Origin: a virus
Reading direction: 5' to 3' (one strand)
DNA: 38,439 nucleotides
Virus record (IMG/VR): IMGVR_UViG_3300031975_000202
Location: 1 to 38,439 of that record
Below, piece by piece: positions 1 to 8,601 of the stretch (position 1 is its first letter; each line of letters begins with the position of its first letter). A model generated the notes under the pieces. That model ran no database searches. It was not told the origin of the DNA and saw only the letters and a list, made by a program, of their open reading frames with translations. The translations under genes were made by a program, and so were the position numbers.

Positions 1-187
1 TTGTACATGTTTTTGCGTTATCACTTGTACCTGCAGTTGTTACAGTAACGTTTCTAGCCGCTCCTCCTGCAAAAGTAGTATTAGCCATAGTTGCACTCGT
101 ATTAGGTCTAGCTGCAGTGACTAAACGATCTGCGTCTGCAGCGTTCTCGTCGTTTACAGTTAAAACCTTAACGTCTGAAATACCCAT
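1..187 (-). CDS. virion structural protein, N-terminal fragment (cut by left edge)
   Basis: An ATG at 187 is preceded by a good ribosome-binding site (AGGAGATT), and the frame stays open to the window edge, so about 62 residues are visible and the C-terminus is missing. The product starts MGISDVKVLTVNDENAADAD and is rich in Thr, Ala and Asn, like a virion surface protein. From residue 34 it reads MANTTFAGGAARN, which resembles the first residues of the next gene upstream in the operon (MANTTFTGAVRSKN). The two are therefore probably tandem relatives, or this protein carries an extra N-terminal segment. It lies last in the visible part of the head operon, after the capsid gene. A decoration or head-fibre role is inferred from position and composition only; no family was recognised. 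Confidence 0.7.
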   Translation of the reverse strand, partial: MGISDVKVLTVNDENAADADRLVTAARPNTSATMANTTFAGGAARNVTVTTAGTSDNAKTCT

Positions 188-209
188 ATTAATCTCCTAA
201 GTGTGAAGA

Positions 210-225
210 TGGGGCTTGCGCCCCA
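210..225 (-). other. intercistronic RNA hairpin with GNRA loop
   Basis: Read on the minus strand, TGGGGC-GCAA-GCCCCA forms a perfect 6-bp stem closed by a GCAA tetraloop. It lies between the stop of the gene at 235-888 and the ribosome-binding site of the partial gene at 187. There is no U-run after it (TCTTCAC follows), so it is a poor intrinsic terminator. It is more likely an mRNA-stabilising or processing hairpin between two abundantly needed structural proteins; that role is inferred. Confidence 0.5.
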
Positions 226-234
226 CCTGATTAA

Positions 235-888
235 TTAAGCATCGTAACCGAAGAACTCAATAAGAATCTTACCAGCGGTGTAGTCTGCGTTAGTTGCTGC
301 ACCTGTAACCATATAAATATATTTATCTGCTGCTGGCGGTGTTGGAATACTGACTACGCTATTTAAAGCTAAATCACCACTGTCACACATTTGCGTTTGG
401 TTTGTTAAACTTGTTATTGCTGCATCTTCTGTACCAGTTGCTTCATCCGCATACCATAAGTTGATATCTGGATCTCCACCTGCTGGAGCTTCTAAGCAAG
501 TTAATTTTCCGCCTAGAACTGTTCCGTTTACTGCTGCTGTAATTTGTCCAATATGAGAATTAGCAGTTGCTGCTTTTCCGATGATATCACCAGAACCAGA
601 TGATGCTAAACCTGTTAAATCAATTAAAATTTTAGTATGAAAAATACCGCCTGTTTTAATTACTGAAGCTGCATAAACTGTACCTGTACCAGTTGTAATA
701 CCCGTACCTGCAGTTGTTGCAATAGTATTTCCAGTTAGAGTTGATCTTCCTGTTACGCCAAGCGTGCCACCTACAGAAGCGTTTGTACCATATGTGGAAT
801 TAGTTGTGACTGCGCCTATCGCGGAAACAGTAATGTCTTCAAAACCGTTTTTTGAGCGAACAGCACCAGTAAAAGTTGTATTAGCCAT
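235..888 (-). CDS. capsid-associated structural protein (putative decoration protein)
   Basis: 217 residues from an ATG at 888 with a strong AAGGAG site about 7 nt upstream. The N-terminal third (about residues 20-75) is Gly/Thr/Ala/Ser-rich with repeated GT and TG steps. The rest looks like a compact beta-rich domain ending EFFGYDA. There is no signal peptide or membrane segment. It follows the major capsid gene after a terminator and a candidate promoter, which suggests it is made separately and in large amounts. Its first residues (MANTTFTG) match an internal stretch of the next gene downstream. Position and composition suggest a head decoration or other surface virion protein; I do not recognise a named family. 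Confidence 0.6.
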   Translation of the reverse strand: MANTTFTGAVRSKNGFEDITVSAIGAVTTNSTYGTNASVGGTLGVTGRSTLTGNTIATTAGTGITTGTGTVYAASVIKTGGIFHTKILIDLTGLASSGSGDIIGKAATANSHIGQITAAVNGTVLGGKLTCLEAPAGGDPDINLWYADEATGTEDAAITSLTNQTQMCDSGDLALNSVVSIPTPPAADKYIYMVTGAATNADYTAGKILIEFFGYDA

Positions 889-949
889 GTAAATCTCCTT
901 ATCTTGGCAAATGTCAGCCGTACCATACGACTGTTAAGGTAATTTTTAT

Positions 950-977
950 ATTATACACGAACCCGTGTAAAAAGAAA
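950..977 (-). promoter_or_regulatory. candidate promoter for the decoration-type genes
   Basis: On the minus strand there is a perfect TATAAT (955 to 950), with a weak TTTCTT at about the right distance upstream (16-nt spacer) inside the A/T-run of the capsid terminator. A short inverted repeat (ACACG-N4-CGTGT, 955-968) overlaps the spacer and could be an operator or an RNA stem. The start of the next gene is about 55 nt downstream of the expected transcription start. The -35 match is poor, so this is tentative. Confidence 0.3.
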
Positions 978-995
978 GGGCGATGTTACTCGCCC
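969..995 (-). terminator. rho-independent terminator after the major capsid gene
   Basis: On the minus strand GGGCGA-GTAACA-TCGCCC forms a 6-bp stem with a 6-nt loop, followed directly by TTTCTTTTT. It begins 12 nt after the stop codon of the capsid gene. It would reduce read-through from the head operon into the decoration-type genes or set a strong capsid transcript end. Confidence 0.8.
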
Positions 996-1007
996 CCTCT
1001 AAAAGTT

Positions 1008-1916
1008 TTATGCTCCAGGTGAACCGAAGATCCCTAACGGGTCAGATACACCAAAACTGTAACGCTCACGAGCCTTATAACGACTGTTACCTGTATCAAA
1101 GTCAGCATCCATAGATGTTGCCATTGGGCTACGAGTAAAGTGTTTTAGACCGTTTGGAACGTCTGTCATTAAGAACCAAGCATCTGTATCAGTTAGATAA
1201 TGGTTAACAGTGTATCCACCAGGGACAGCTCCGTTGCTACGGATTGCGTTTAGATCGTTGTCTGCTGTACCTACACGACCTTCTGTTTCCAATAGCCTAG
1301 TTGCAACGAATTGCAAGTTCGGTGGAATCACAAGTTTCTTAGGTTTTGCAGCGATCAACAAGCCGCGCTCGTCTGTCCAACCTGCAATTTGAATGATAGC
1401 CGCTTCAAGCGAAGTCTCATTCAAGTCTGCGGGCGTTGCTGGCTCATTCGAGTTAGTACCACCACTTACTAACGGGTGTGCAGTAGAACAAAGCTCCACT
1501 CCATCTCCATAAGTAGTGCCAGAGTCAAAGGCATTATTTAAAATTGTAGATGCCTTAACTTGTTTTGTGTACGCCATGGCACGAGCAAGCGCTTTAGTAT
1601 AACGTTGTGATATAGAATCATACAAGTTATCCTCAATAGCCTCTTCAGTAACTGAAAAACCCATTGCGATTGTTTCGTGGTTGTAGCGAGCCGTGAAAGC
1701 CTCTTGAGCATTGTCGTATTCGATGGCAGAGCCCTCGTCTTTGACTGGTGCTGCGGAGAAGCCTGATAGCTTAGTTTCCTCTTCAAAAGAACGGTCAGAT
1801 GTCTCTGAATCAAAGATCTCTGCGTGCTCCTCACCGTACTTAGCATATTCTAAACCGAATAATGCGTTCAAGCCAGGAAGCAATTCTTTAAGGAGTTGTG
1901 CGCGTGATATAGCCAT
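1008..1916 (-). CDS. major capsid protein
   Basis: 302 residues, ATG at 1916 with AAGGAG about 8 nt upstream. The N-terminus MAISRAQLLKELLPGLNALF, followed by an acidic stretch, and the middle segment (YNHETIAMGFSVTEEAIED, then ALARAMAYTKQVKASTILNNAF, about residues 78-130) resemble the major head proteins of marine tailed phages and Mu gpT-like capsids, which share the HK97-type fold. The length is typical. It is encoded after scaffold and two small structural genes, the usual order, and is followed by a strong terminator. About 400 copies per particle would be expected for such a phage. No separate prohead protease is visible, and there is no obvious cleaved N-terminal delta domain; the separate scaffold gene at 3030-4055 would serve that role. 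Confidence 0.8.
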   Translation of the reverse strand: MAISRAQLLKELLPGLNALFGLEYAKYGEEHAEIFDSETSDRSFEEETKLSGFSAAPVKDEGSAIEYDNAQEAFTARYNHETIAMGFSVTEEAIEDNLYDSISQRYTKALARAMAYTKQVKASTILNNAFDSGTTYGDGVELCSTAHPLVSGGTNSNEPATPADLNETSLEAAIIQIAGWTDERGLLIAAKPKKLVIPPNLQFVATRLLETEGRVGTADNDLNAIRSNGAVPGGYTVNHYLTDTDAWFLMTDVPNGLKHFTRSPMATSMDADFDTGNSRYKARERYSFGVSDPLGIFGSPGA

Positions 1917-1928
1917 TATTTATCTCCT

Positions 1929-2564
1929 TTATAGGCCAACTGGATTACGATAAGCATGTCCACCAATGAACACGTTGCTACCATTATCAGTATGTGTACT
2001 AAATATAACAAGCAATTCTTGGAAGGTATCGCTTCCAGTTGCTGTAGTATCGACTACATCAATAATATGAAGTGGTAGTGTTGAAGTGGTAGCGACGCTG
2101 TTGTTAGCAGCTAACTTCGATCGTCCATTAATAGTAGTTAGTGTATTACTAAGGATTGAAGTTTTATTACCAATAACAGTCCTTCCCAATGTTGCCATTG
2201 TTGTCCCTGAAGAGCATATAGCTACTTTCATTATTAAGTCAGGGTCATCTGCAACAAACGCTTCAATATCACTAGCAACAATGCTAGCAGGATACTGATT
2301 GTTGAATGTTAGCTGGCTAGTGTTCGGGTCAGTATAACTACAACCCATAAAAACACCTAGTGTACCAGTAGCTGGGAAAGCTGTTGTACTCCCGTCACGC
2401 TCAATGGTTCCGTCATTTACACGTTTTACTAAATCGCCTTTTCCGATAGCTGTGCCGTAGTTGCTAGCTATCTTCATTTTGCGAGTAGCGCCTGTGTAAG
2501 GACGACCACCAATCAGACCAACGGGAACAAGCCCATAAGGGGCGTCTATAGTTGGATAAGCCAT
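1929..2564 (-). CDS. virion structural protein upstream of the capsid gene
   Basis: 211 residues starting MAYPTIDAPYGLVPVGLIGG. The ATG at 2564 is preferred over a TTG two codons earlier because the AGGAG site lies 8 nt from the ATG but only about 2 nt from the TTG. The protein has no membrane segment and looks beta-rich, with many Thr, Ser, Gly and Val. The N-terminal segment with APYGLVPVGLIGGRPYTGATR resembles a class of small head proteins encoded next to capsid genes in marine phages. The gap to the capsid gene is 12 nt, so the two are likely co-expressed. A capsid-vertex or decoration role is inferred; no named domain was recognised. Confidence 0.6.
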   Translation of the reverse strand: MAYPTIDAPYGLVPVGLIGGRPYTGATRKMKIASNYGTAIGKGDLVKRVNDGTIERDGSTTAFPATGTLGVFMGCSYTDPNTSQLTFNNQYPASIVASDIEAFVADDPDLIMKVAICSSGTTMATLGRTVIGNKTSILSNTLTTINGRSKLAANNSVATTSTLPLHIIDVVDTTATGSDTFQELLVIFSTHTDNGSNVFIGGHAYRNPVGL

Positions 2565-2587
2565 ATCCAATTCTCCTTTGATTTAAA

Positions 2588-3037
2588 TTAATTGCCTTTT
2601 CCAAAAGTAACCTTAGATTTCCTGTCGTTAAACAAGGGCATCCTAGGGTCGTTCTCGCGCATGAGGTTGTTGTCTACCGAATGTATCTGGCTATCCGTCT
2701 GCTGCTTATAGTATGAGCTGCGTTCATCAACCAATTCGACAGGAGCTTTACATAACATCAGACCACCAATTACAACGTTCTCTGCAAATCTTTCGTTTTC
2801 TACAGTAACCATTACAATCTCAGGGTGATCAGAGGCTTTTACAGGCTCCCAACCTTCACGTATTTTTGAAGAAACATTTGTAGCATCGACTTGCCCTTGA
2901 TTGCTTGTTCGTACCCATCGAAATGCGTATCCTGGTTCTGGATTCGGTGAAGGTAATACTTCAGGACGAGTCCATGCCTTTTTACGTACTGTATTCTCAC
3001 GGGTAGTCATTTCACGATCTATGCGATTTTCAACCAT
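2588..3037 (-). CDS. conserved-type head-operon protein of unknown function
   Basis: 149 residues, ATG at 3037 with GAGGAA upstream and an 8-nt overlap with the end of the scaffold gene, which suggests translational coupling. The first 25 residues are highly charged and basic. The rest includes YAFRWVRTSNQGQVDATNVSSK and a GGLMLCKAP segment. There is no membrane span or signal peptide. Its place between scaffold and capsid genes points to head assembly or a minor virion component. I do not recognise a family. Confidence 0.55.
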   Translation of the reverse strand: MVENRIDREMTTRENTVRKKAWTRPEVLPSPNPEPGYAFRWVRTSNQGQVDATNVSSKIREGWEPVKASDHPEIVMVTVENERFAENVVIGGLMLCKAPVELVDERSSYYKQQTDSQIHSVDNNLMRENDPRMPLFNDRKSKVTFGKGN

Positions 3038-4055
3038 TTTCTTTCCTCATGTCTATTGCAACCTGTCTGGCGTATTGTTCTGGAGTTAGTCCCAACCTTT
3101 TAGCGAGAGAAACTTGTGTCTGCGTTAATGTCACTTTTTTGGGTGACGTGCTCCGCGTAGCGGGTGCAACCACATTTGATCTTCGCTTTGGCTTTTCTGC
3201 CTCCGTTATTGCAACATCCTCGAACTCATCGGGGAAAAGTTGCCGCATACGAGTATTTATTGCCTCGTAGTATTCATCGCTCTGCAAGTCTGTGCCTTGC
3301 TTCGCTAATCTATCATGCGTGACCATTGCCATAGCCGTCATTTCGTCATTTGATCCATACCAAGGGTTTTTTTCAGCCCAGTCTAAGGCTTTTGGATCGA
3401 CATTAGGTTCTGCAGCGGTCTCTTGAGGTGATGCTACAGGCGTTTCAACTTCCTGTAAAGGTCGAATTTTATAATTATCTAACTTATCAGTTTTAATCTT
3501 AGCAGCGGTTAAACTTTCTTGTGCTGTAAGTAGTAAATCTGAGTCCCCAGCCTCATACGCTTGTTTATATGCTTTTTTAGCAGAATCAAGCTCAACAACT
3601 GCGCCCTTCTTAGCTTGCTCAAGCATTGCTGTTTGGTTTTTGTTAACACTGCCTTTTAGTTTTTTGTTCTCATCTACAAGAGATTGTGTTAATGCCTCCA
3701 ACTCTTTCTTTTCTCTAAAAGCCGCTTCTTTAGCGCGTCTCTCATCGTGGTAGCCTTTGCTAAAATGTTGTATTCTTTTACGAACTTTTTCTGAGTAGTC
3801 TTCCAACTCCTCATCAGTAACATCTTCTGGGGGTTCAGAGGCTTTACGATTCCTATCAGCTTTAGGAGTGTCGTTAACAACCTCAATTTCTATTTCTTTT
3901 TCAGGAGCAGGTTCAACTTTAACTTCTTCTTCTTTTGTTTTTTCTTTTGTTTCTCCAGAAACGTCAACTTCTATTGCGCTAGAATTTTCTACCTCAATAA
4001 CTTCATTTTTTTCTTCCTCGTCAGGGAAAGTATATTGGACTTTTTGAAATGGCAT
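3030..4055 (-). CDS. capsid scaffolding protein
   Basis: 341 residues. The N-terminal 90 residues are very acidic and low-complexity (Glu/Lys/Val-rich). Residues about 95-200 are predicted coiled coil (RKRIQHFSKGYHDERRAKEAAFREKKELEALTQ region and following). A short folded segment follows (WAEKNPWYGSNDEMTAMAM), and the C-terminus is a basic helical tail (about residues 290-341). An acidic, coiled-coil protein with a basic C-terminal helix, encoded between portal and capsid genes, is the standard pattern for phage scaffolds, which bind the capsid protein through the C-terminal tail and leave the prohead before packaging. It overlaps the next gene by 8 nt. The assignment rests on architecture and position, not on a catalytic motif. 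Confidence 0.75.
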   Translation of the reverse strand: MPFQKVQYTFPDEEEKNEVIEVENSSAIEVDVSGETKEKTKEEEVKVEPAPEKEIEIEVVNDTPKADRNRKASEPPEDVTDEELEDYSEKVRKRIQHFSKGYHDERRAKEAAFREKKELEALTQSLVDENKKLKGSVNKNQTAMLEQAKKGAVVELDSAKKAYKQAYEAGDSDLLLTAQESLTAAKIKTDKLDNYKIRPLQEVETPVASPQETAAEPNVDPKALDWAEKNPWYGSNDEMTAMAMVTHDRLAKQGTDLQSDEYYEAINTRMRQLFPDEFEDVAITEAEKPKRRSNVVAPATRSTSPKKVTLTQTQVSLAKRLGLTPEQYARQVAIDMRKENG

Positions 4056-4066
4056 TTTCTATTTCC

Positions 4067-4453
4067 TTATGCTCGTGTCACACCACGGGGGTCGTTTACT
4101 ATAGCTTCGATTGAATCATCGTTCATTAAACGATACTCAACACCACCAACTTTAAATCTTGTGCCTGTATTTGCACGGAACATCACGTAGTCCCCTGGAT
4201 TACACCAAGGTTTATCTCCGAAACGTTCCTTATCTGAATATGCCTGCTCGCCCATATCTACTACAAGACCTATGATCGACATAATATGCTCTTGGTGCAT
4301 AGTTGTAGATGTTTTTAGAAGTTTAGTGTTTTCATAGGTTTCTTCTATTTCAGGCATAGCGACAAGCAAACGGTATCCTACAGGTATAGGTAACTGTACC
4401 TCTAGTTCTTGTTCCGTCATTTCTTCAGGTATTAGTTCTGCTACTTTAGTCAT
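4067..4453 (-). CDS. GroES-like co-chaperonin (Cpn10 fold)
   Basis: 128 residues. There are ATGs at 4462, 4459 and 4453; the last (MTKVAEL) has the best spacing to GGAAG. Residues 24-128 align with the GroES core: PVGYRLLVAM (first strand), a loop at about 40-57 in the position of the GroES mobile loop, IIGLVVDMGEQAY (matching GEVLAVG), then NPGDYVMF (matching VGDIVIF) and DDSIEAIV (matching ESDILAIV). GroES caps the host GroEL folding chamber; phage relatives such as T4 gp31 adapt GroEL for capsid protein folding. The gene sits between portal and scaffold genes, which fits a capsid-folding job. The mobile loop is not clearly of the Ile-Val-Leu type. There is no GroEL gene in the window, so it would work with the host chaperonin. 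Confidence 0.75.
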   Translation of the reverse strand: MTKVAELIPEEMTEQELEVQLPIPVGYRLLVAMPEIEETYENTKLLKTSTTMHQEHIMSIIGLVVDMGEQAYSDKERFGDKPWCNPGDYVMFRANTGTRFKVGGVEYRLMNDDSIEAIVNDPRGVTRA

Positions 4454-4646
4454 TATCATCATCTTCCATATAATTGCGCGAGAGGTCTTCTATGTATTGT
4501 ATGCTGGACTCAAGACCCCGTATCAGTCCAGTAACTTCCTTATACTGAGCAAAGTCTTTTGGACCCCCAGAAGTAAGAAATTCAGTTGCGTTAGCTTTTT
4601 CAGCTACGATTTTTTCTTTAAGCACGTCAAAGACGGTTTTTGCCAT
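4446..4646 (-). CDS. small helical protein between portal and co-chaperonin genes
   Basis: 66 residues, MAKTVFDVLKEKI onward, with a YKEVTGLIRGLESSIQYIEDL helix and a very acidic end (EDDDND). It begins on the last base of the portal stop codon and overlaps the following gene, so it is translationally coupled on both sides. Small proteins with a similar YxxVTGxIRGLE segment are common next to portal genes in marine podovirus-like phages, where their function is unknown. A DNA-packaging or portal-assembly accessory role is only a guess from position. Confidence 0.6.
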   Translation of the reverse strand: MAKTVFDVLKEKIVAEKANATEFLTSGGPKDFAQYKEVTGLIRGLESSIQYIEDLSRNYMEDDDND

Positions 4647-7045
4647 TATTGTCCCTTACCTTTGCCATTCTGCATAGTTTTCATAGTCTCAAGATCAATC
4701 TTTGCGTTAGACGTTCGCCTGTCTGCTGCCATCTTTACACCTGATTTTTGAGCGTCCATCATCATTTCTTGTTCTTCAAGTTCAAGTTTCCGAGTATCTA
4801 TCATAGCATCGACTTTATCTTTTTGAGTCTTACGCTCTACATCTTGCTGCTTGATCTGTACTTCTTGTTGTTTGATTTGCATCATTGGATCTTTTGCTTG
4901 TTCTTGCGCTTGCTGTTGTGCAGCTTGTTTTTGATGTTCTTGTGCAAGTTGTACACCTGCCTTGGCTACTAACCTAGCTAAGTCTACTTCAATTTCTTCA
5001 GGTAGTTCAGCGTTAGGTATAGGTAAATCAACGCCTAAACGTTCTTCTATATCTTTACGGTATTTAAAGCCAAGATGTTCAGCTATATGTGACTGTAGTG
5101 AAGCCATAATTTGTTGTGCCTGTGGGTTCTGCCCGATAGTCTGCGCTATCATTGGATCTTGCATAAAGGAAGTATGTGTAGCTATGTGAGCTTCGTGGTC
5201 TTGGTAGATAAACGCTTTCATCGGTGTACCAGTCAACGCTGCCATGTTCTCACTTACAGGGTCTACAGGTTTCATATCATCCTTAACAGGTACAAGTTTA
5301 TCTGCGTTCTTAACTCCTAGAACTTCTATCATCTGCCTGTGGAGCTGGGGTAGGTCATATATCTGTGGCGCTTGTTGCGACATCTGCAAGATAGCTTGGT
5401 ACTGCACAACACGTTGTGCCATAGTAGAACTGTTAGGATCGCTAACTGGTATCACATCAATCATCATGTAATCAGCTTGACGTGCGCCTATCTCACCTCG
5501 AATCGGTTGGTAGGCATACTCCATCGGTGCGTACTCAGCCATTAATACTTTTAGAAGTTTAAACTCTTGCTTCATCGCATAATGCACACGAGCCTGTACT
5601 GCAGCCATAGGTTTTAGTGTACGCTCCAAGAGTGCGAGTGTTGTGCCAACAGGGGCATTAGCAGACATGTCAGATATGTTCATATCACTAATAGCGCCGA
5701 GCCTACGGCCTTCTTGTGTAATCTTGTCTAGGAGTGCTAGTAGAGTCTGACTTGGTTCTTTATACGGTAGAGGCATGATGTTATCACGGATACTACCTGA
5801 CGGTACATCCACGTCTTTAAACTCTCCTGGCTCTATCGGTGCATCGTCACCCTTGATACGCAACCCGCGAGACTTTAAACCCCCAGGGAGATTCGAAAGA
5901 GTTCCAGCGTCAACAAGTTGTCGTATCAAGGATGTACCCGCCCTAGCATATCCACCAATGATGTGAATAAGCCCCAGCCCATAGAACCCAAATCCAGGTA
6001 CATATACATAATGTACGAAGTGCTGACGTTTGAGGTTTAAATCGTCATCTGGGTTCCAATTCCTACGTATTGCCAATATTTCGTTAGAGCCACGCTCTAG
6101 TGTTACAACATATGGTTTAGCAATATCATCGTCAGAATCACCACTCTCATCAATTATAAGATCGGCGTGTACTTCATAGACGGTGTAACGATCGTCGTCG
6201 GTGAGGGAATACCCACCTTCTTCTGCTTTGCGTTCTTCTATATCTGTATGGAACGCTTGTGGTTCTCCAAGATCTACTTCACGGTAAAACCCGTTAGCTT
6301 GTAGTTTCTTTAACTCATTCTTAGTTTTACGCATAACATGAGTAACACGCTCTGCGGTTTCTATATGTGATGCTCCGTAAGGAACAATAACATCCTCTGC
6401 TGGGATATAAACAGCAACTTGACGGCCCATAGTAGAATCATAGTATACTTTCTTAAACGCCGACCCTGCTAGTCCAAGACTATAGAGTAATCTTTCATGT
6501 TCTGGTCTATACTCGACCATGTTCTCTGTAAGCTCATAATTCATGTCAGCTTTAACGCGGGCAGCGGCTTCTTCTTTTTCTTTAGTCTCGTCACCTAATA
6601 TCTTAGTTTTAACAGGTCCAGAGGAGGGAAACGTCTCTGACATTGTCTCCGCTTGGAAACGTATTGCTGCTTCAGCTAGCACTGTGGAGTATACCCCACA
6701 CGCGCCTTGCCAAGGTTCTGTACGTTCTTCATACTTAAATCCTAGTACGTCTAACCCTTTTACAAACGTATCTGCCCAGTCCTTGCGGCTATCTACATCA
6801 GACTCAACTAAACCAAAAATATCATCAGATAGTTTATCAAGTATACCTTCGTCTAATATTTCAGCTAGATTCTCGTCAAACGCGCCACCTTCCATACCTT
6901 CTGCCCCAGGCATAATAGTAATCTCCATACTACCGTCATCTAGTGTAACGCTTTCAGGGTTTACAATTTCAATTTCAAGTTCAGAAGAGTCTTTATCCTC
7001 ATCTATACCTACGGGGGCTTGGTATAATCCTTTTTCAATAGCCAT
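4646..7045 (-). CDS. portal protein
   Basis: 799 residues, within the size range of P22-type portals (about 725 residues). The N-terminal 75 residues are acidic. The core includes TEPWQGACGVYSTVLAEAAI, a long head-tail vertex domain, and ARAGTSLIRQLVDAGTLSNLPGG with GLRIKG (about residues 365-400), typical of marine phage portals. The last about 120 residues form a Gln/Glu/Lys-rich coiled coil, comparable to the barrel helices of P22 portal. The portal forms the dodecameric ring at one capsid vertex through which DNA enters and leaves. The ATG at 7045 shares its A with the stop codon of the large terminase gene (TGATG), which indicates coupling. Confidence 0.88.
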   Translation of the reverse strand: MAIEKGLYQAPVGIDEDKDSSELEIEIVNPESVTLDDGSMEITIMPGAEGMEGGAFDENLAEILDEGILDKLSDDIFGLVESDVDSRKDWADTFVKGLDVLGFKYEERTEPWQGACGVYSTVLAEAAIRFQAETMSETFPSSGPVKTKILGDETKEKEEAAARVKADMNYELTENMVEYRPEHERLLYSLGLAGSAFKKVYYDSTMGRQVAVYIPAEDVIVPYGASHIETAERVTHVMRKTKNELKKLQANGFYREVDLGEPQAFHTDIEERKAEEGGYSLTDDDRYTVYEVHADLIIDESGDSDDDIAKPYVVTLERGSNEILAIRRNWNPDDDLNLKRQHFVHYVYVPGFGFYGLGLIHIIGGYARAGTSLIRQLVDAGTLSNLPGGLKSRGLRIKGDDAPIEPGEFKDVDVPSGSIRDNIMPLPYKEPSQTLLALLDKITQEGRRLGAISDMNISDMSANAPVGTTLALLERTLKPMAAVQARVHYAMKQEFKLLKVLMAEYAPMEYAYQPIRGEIGARQADYMMIDVIPVSDPNSSTMAQRVVQYQAILQMSQQAPQIYDLPQLHRQMIEVLGVKNADKLVPVKDDMKPVDPVSENMAALTGTPMKAFIYQDHEAHIATHTSFMQDPMIAQTIGQNPQAQQIMASLQSHIAEHLGFKYRKDIEERLGVDLPIPNAELPEEIEVDLARLVAKAGVQLAQEHQKQAAQQQAQEQAKDPMMQIKQQEVQIKQQDVERKTQKDKVDAMIDTRKLELEEQEMMMDAQKSGVKMAADRRTSNAKIDLETMKTMQNGKGKGQ

Positions 7046-8601
7046 CAGTAAAATCCACTTCCTCTGCGTTGTTTAAAGTACCGAACCTCGTCAGGCTCGT
7101 CATTTGGTAGTCTTATAAATCCACCCTGTCTAAAGCGCATCAGGGCCATTACGGTAGAGTCAACAAGGTCATCATGGCTCATAAACGGAAATCCTGCAAT
7201 CTCTTCTATCACTTCTTCTGCCCAACGTGTCTCTGGAATCCAACATAGTCCAGACGCTACGATGTCCGTCACAGAGTTTAAACGCGCCAATTTGTCACCA
7301 GACCCTCTGTGTGGTGTGTATTCTTGTACAGGTAACCCCATACGTCTCATCTCTTGGTAGAGTGCTGTACCTGCACTTTTTTTCTCCACAATGAACGCAT
7401 CTGGGTCCCATTCACTATATTCTTCCATAGCTAATTCTTTTAACTCTGGAAACTCCATACGCTTTTTTATACTGTTTAGCAAAATAATATTGTAGTTGTC
7501 TACTTCTTCGTTTAAAAACACCCCCCAAGTTGTCAATGCGGTAAAGTCAGCGCGATTATGTGTCTCTGCTGCTGCATCTAAAGACATGATAACGTATTCA
7601 CACGAGGGCGGGTCTTCTTTCTGCCACACATTCCACCATTCACGTTTAACAAGTGCGGCTTCTTCAGCAGTGGGTTGTTGTTGATACTGTGCGTTCCACT
7701 GATACACAGGCATAGACGCTTTTGTACGTAGTAACGCGTCAAGGTCAAAAAACTCAGGCCATAAGGGTTTTTGTGTAGATTTTTTTGTTTCATCGTCTAT
7801 AGTGTCCAAAATAGCGGGGAACTCCACCACATCATACTGATCTGAGCGTTCATTCTGCCCCATATCTCGTACAACACGCCCTGTCAGATCATCCATGTGC
7901 CAACGTGTTTGTATTATGGCAACGCTACCTCTAGGCATAAGTCGAGTACGGGCTCCGAATGTAAACCACTCGTAGGCTTTTTCGAACACTTCAAAATTTC
8001 CGTTAATGACATCTTGTTCAGAATGGGGGTCATCAATGAGCAAGAGGTCAGCACCCCTACCAGCAATAGAAGACCCAATACCGCACGCATAATACTCACC
8101 TCCAGAGTTTGTGTTCCATCGACCCGCTGACTTAGAGTCCGATGCTAATTTAACTGTAGGAAATATAGACCTATAATCATCTGTGGCGATTAAATTCCGT
8201 ACTTTACGTCCAAAATCTACCGCTAAGTCAGTCGTGTGAGATACCATCATCACTTTTTTGTTAGGATTTCGTCCTAAATACCACGCTGGGAAGAAAATAG
8301 ACACAAGTTGTGATTTTCCGTGTCGTGGTGGTATATTTACACAGATGCGGTCTTTCTCTCCCGCTTCAATATCCATTAACATGTTAGCCAGCAGCCTGTG
8401 ATGCTTACCAACTATGTAATCAGACTGCATACGCTTACAAAATTCTACTAAATCATCGTATGCGGCCTTATTTGTACGGCGAGTATCTAATTCCTCAACC
8501 ATACGGTCGATCTCAGCAATCTCGTCAGAGGTATATTGGTCTAAATTGTCTAGCATTTGCTGAATCTCAACATCAGAAAAATCTAAAACAGGTTTATTCA
8601 C
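7045..8601 (-). CDS. terL: terminase large subunit (ATPase-nuclease packaging motor)
   Basis: 518 residues, GTG start at 8601 inside the end of the small-terminase gene (8-nt overlap). Motor domain: Walker A-like PPRHGKS at 91-97 and Walker B LLLIDDP at 187-192, with a downstream QTRWHMDDL segment typical of the family. Nuclease domain (RNase H fold): acidic residues Asp342 (SLDAAA), Glu406 (IVEKK) and Asp477/478 (SHDDLVDS). It pumps DNA into the prohead through the portal and cuts the concatemer. All catalytic motifs are intact and the length is normal. The nuclease motifs look like those of headful or P22/cos-type large terminases; the packaging strategy cannot be read from this alone. Confidence 0.93.
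   Translation of the reverse strand: MNKPVLDFSDVEIQQMLDNLDQYTSDEIAEIDRMVEELDTRRTNKAAYDDLVEFCKRMQSDYIVGKHHRLLANMLMDIEAGEKDRICVNIPPRHGKSQLVSIFFPAWYLGRNPNKKVMMVSHTTDLAVDFGRKVRNLIATDDYRSIFPTVKLASDSKSAGRWNTNSGGEYYACGIGSSIAGRGADLLLIDDPHSEQDVINGNFEVFEKAYEWFTFGARTRLMPRGSVAIIQTRWHMDDLTGRVVRDMGQNERSDQYDVVEFPAILDTIDDETKKSTQKPLWPEFFDLDALLRTKASMPVYQWNAQYQQQPTAEEAALVKREWWNVWQKEDPPSCEYVIMSLDAAAETHNRADFTALTTWGVFLNEEVDNYNIILLNSIKKRMEFPELKELAMEEYSEWDPDAFIVEKKSAGTALYQEMRRMGLPVQEYTPHRGSGDKLARLNSVTDIVASGLCWIPETRWAEEVIEEIAGFPFMSHDDLVDSTVMALMRFRQGGFIRLPNDEPDEVRYFKQRRGSGFY

Noticed and set aside
6543-7076. 177-codon plus-strand frame over the portal gene
   Set aside because: No ribosome-binding site and Ser-rich shadow composition, opposite an intact conserved gene.
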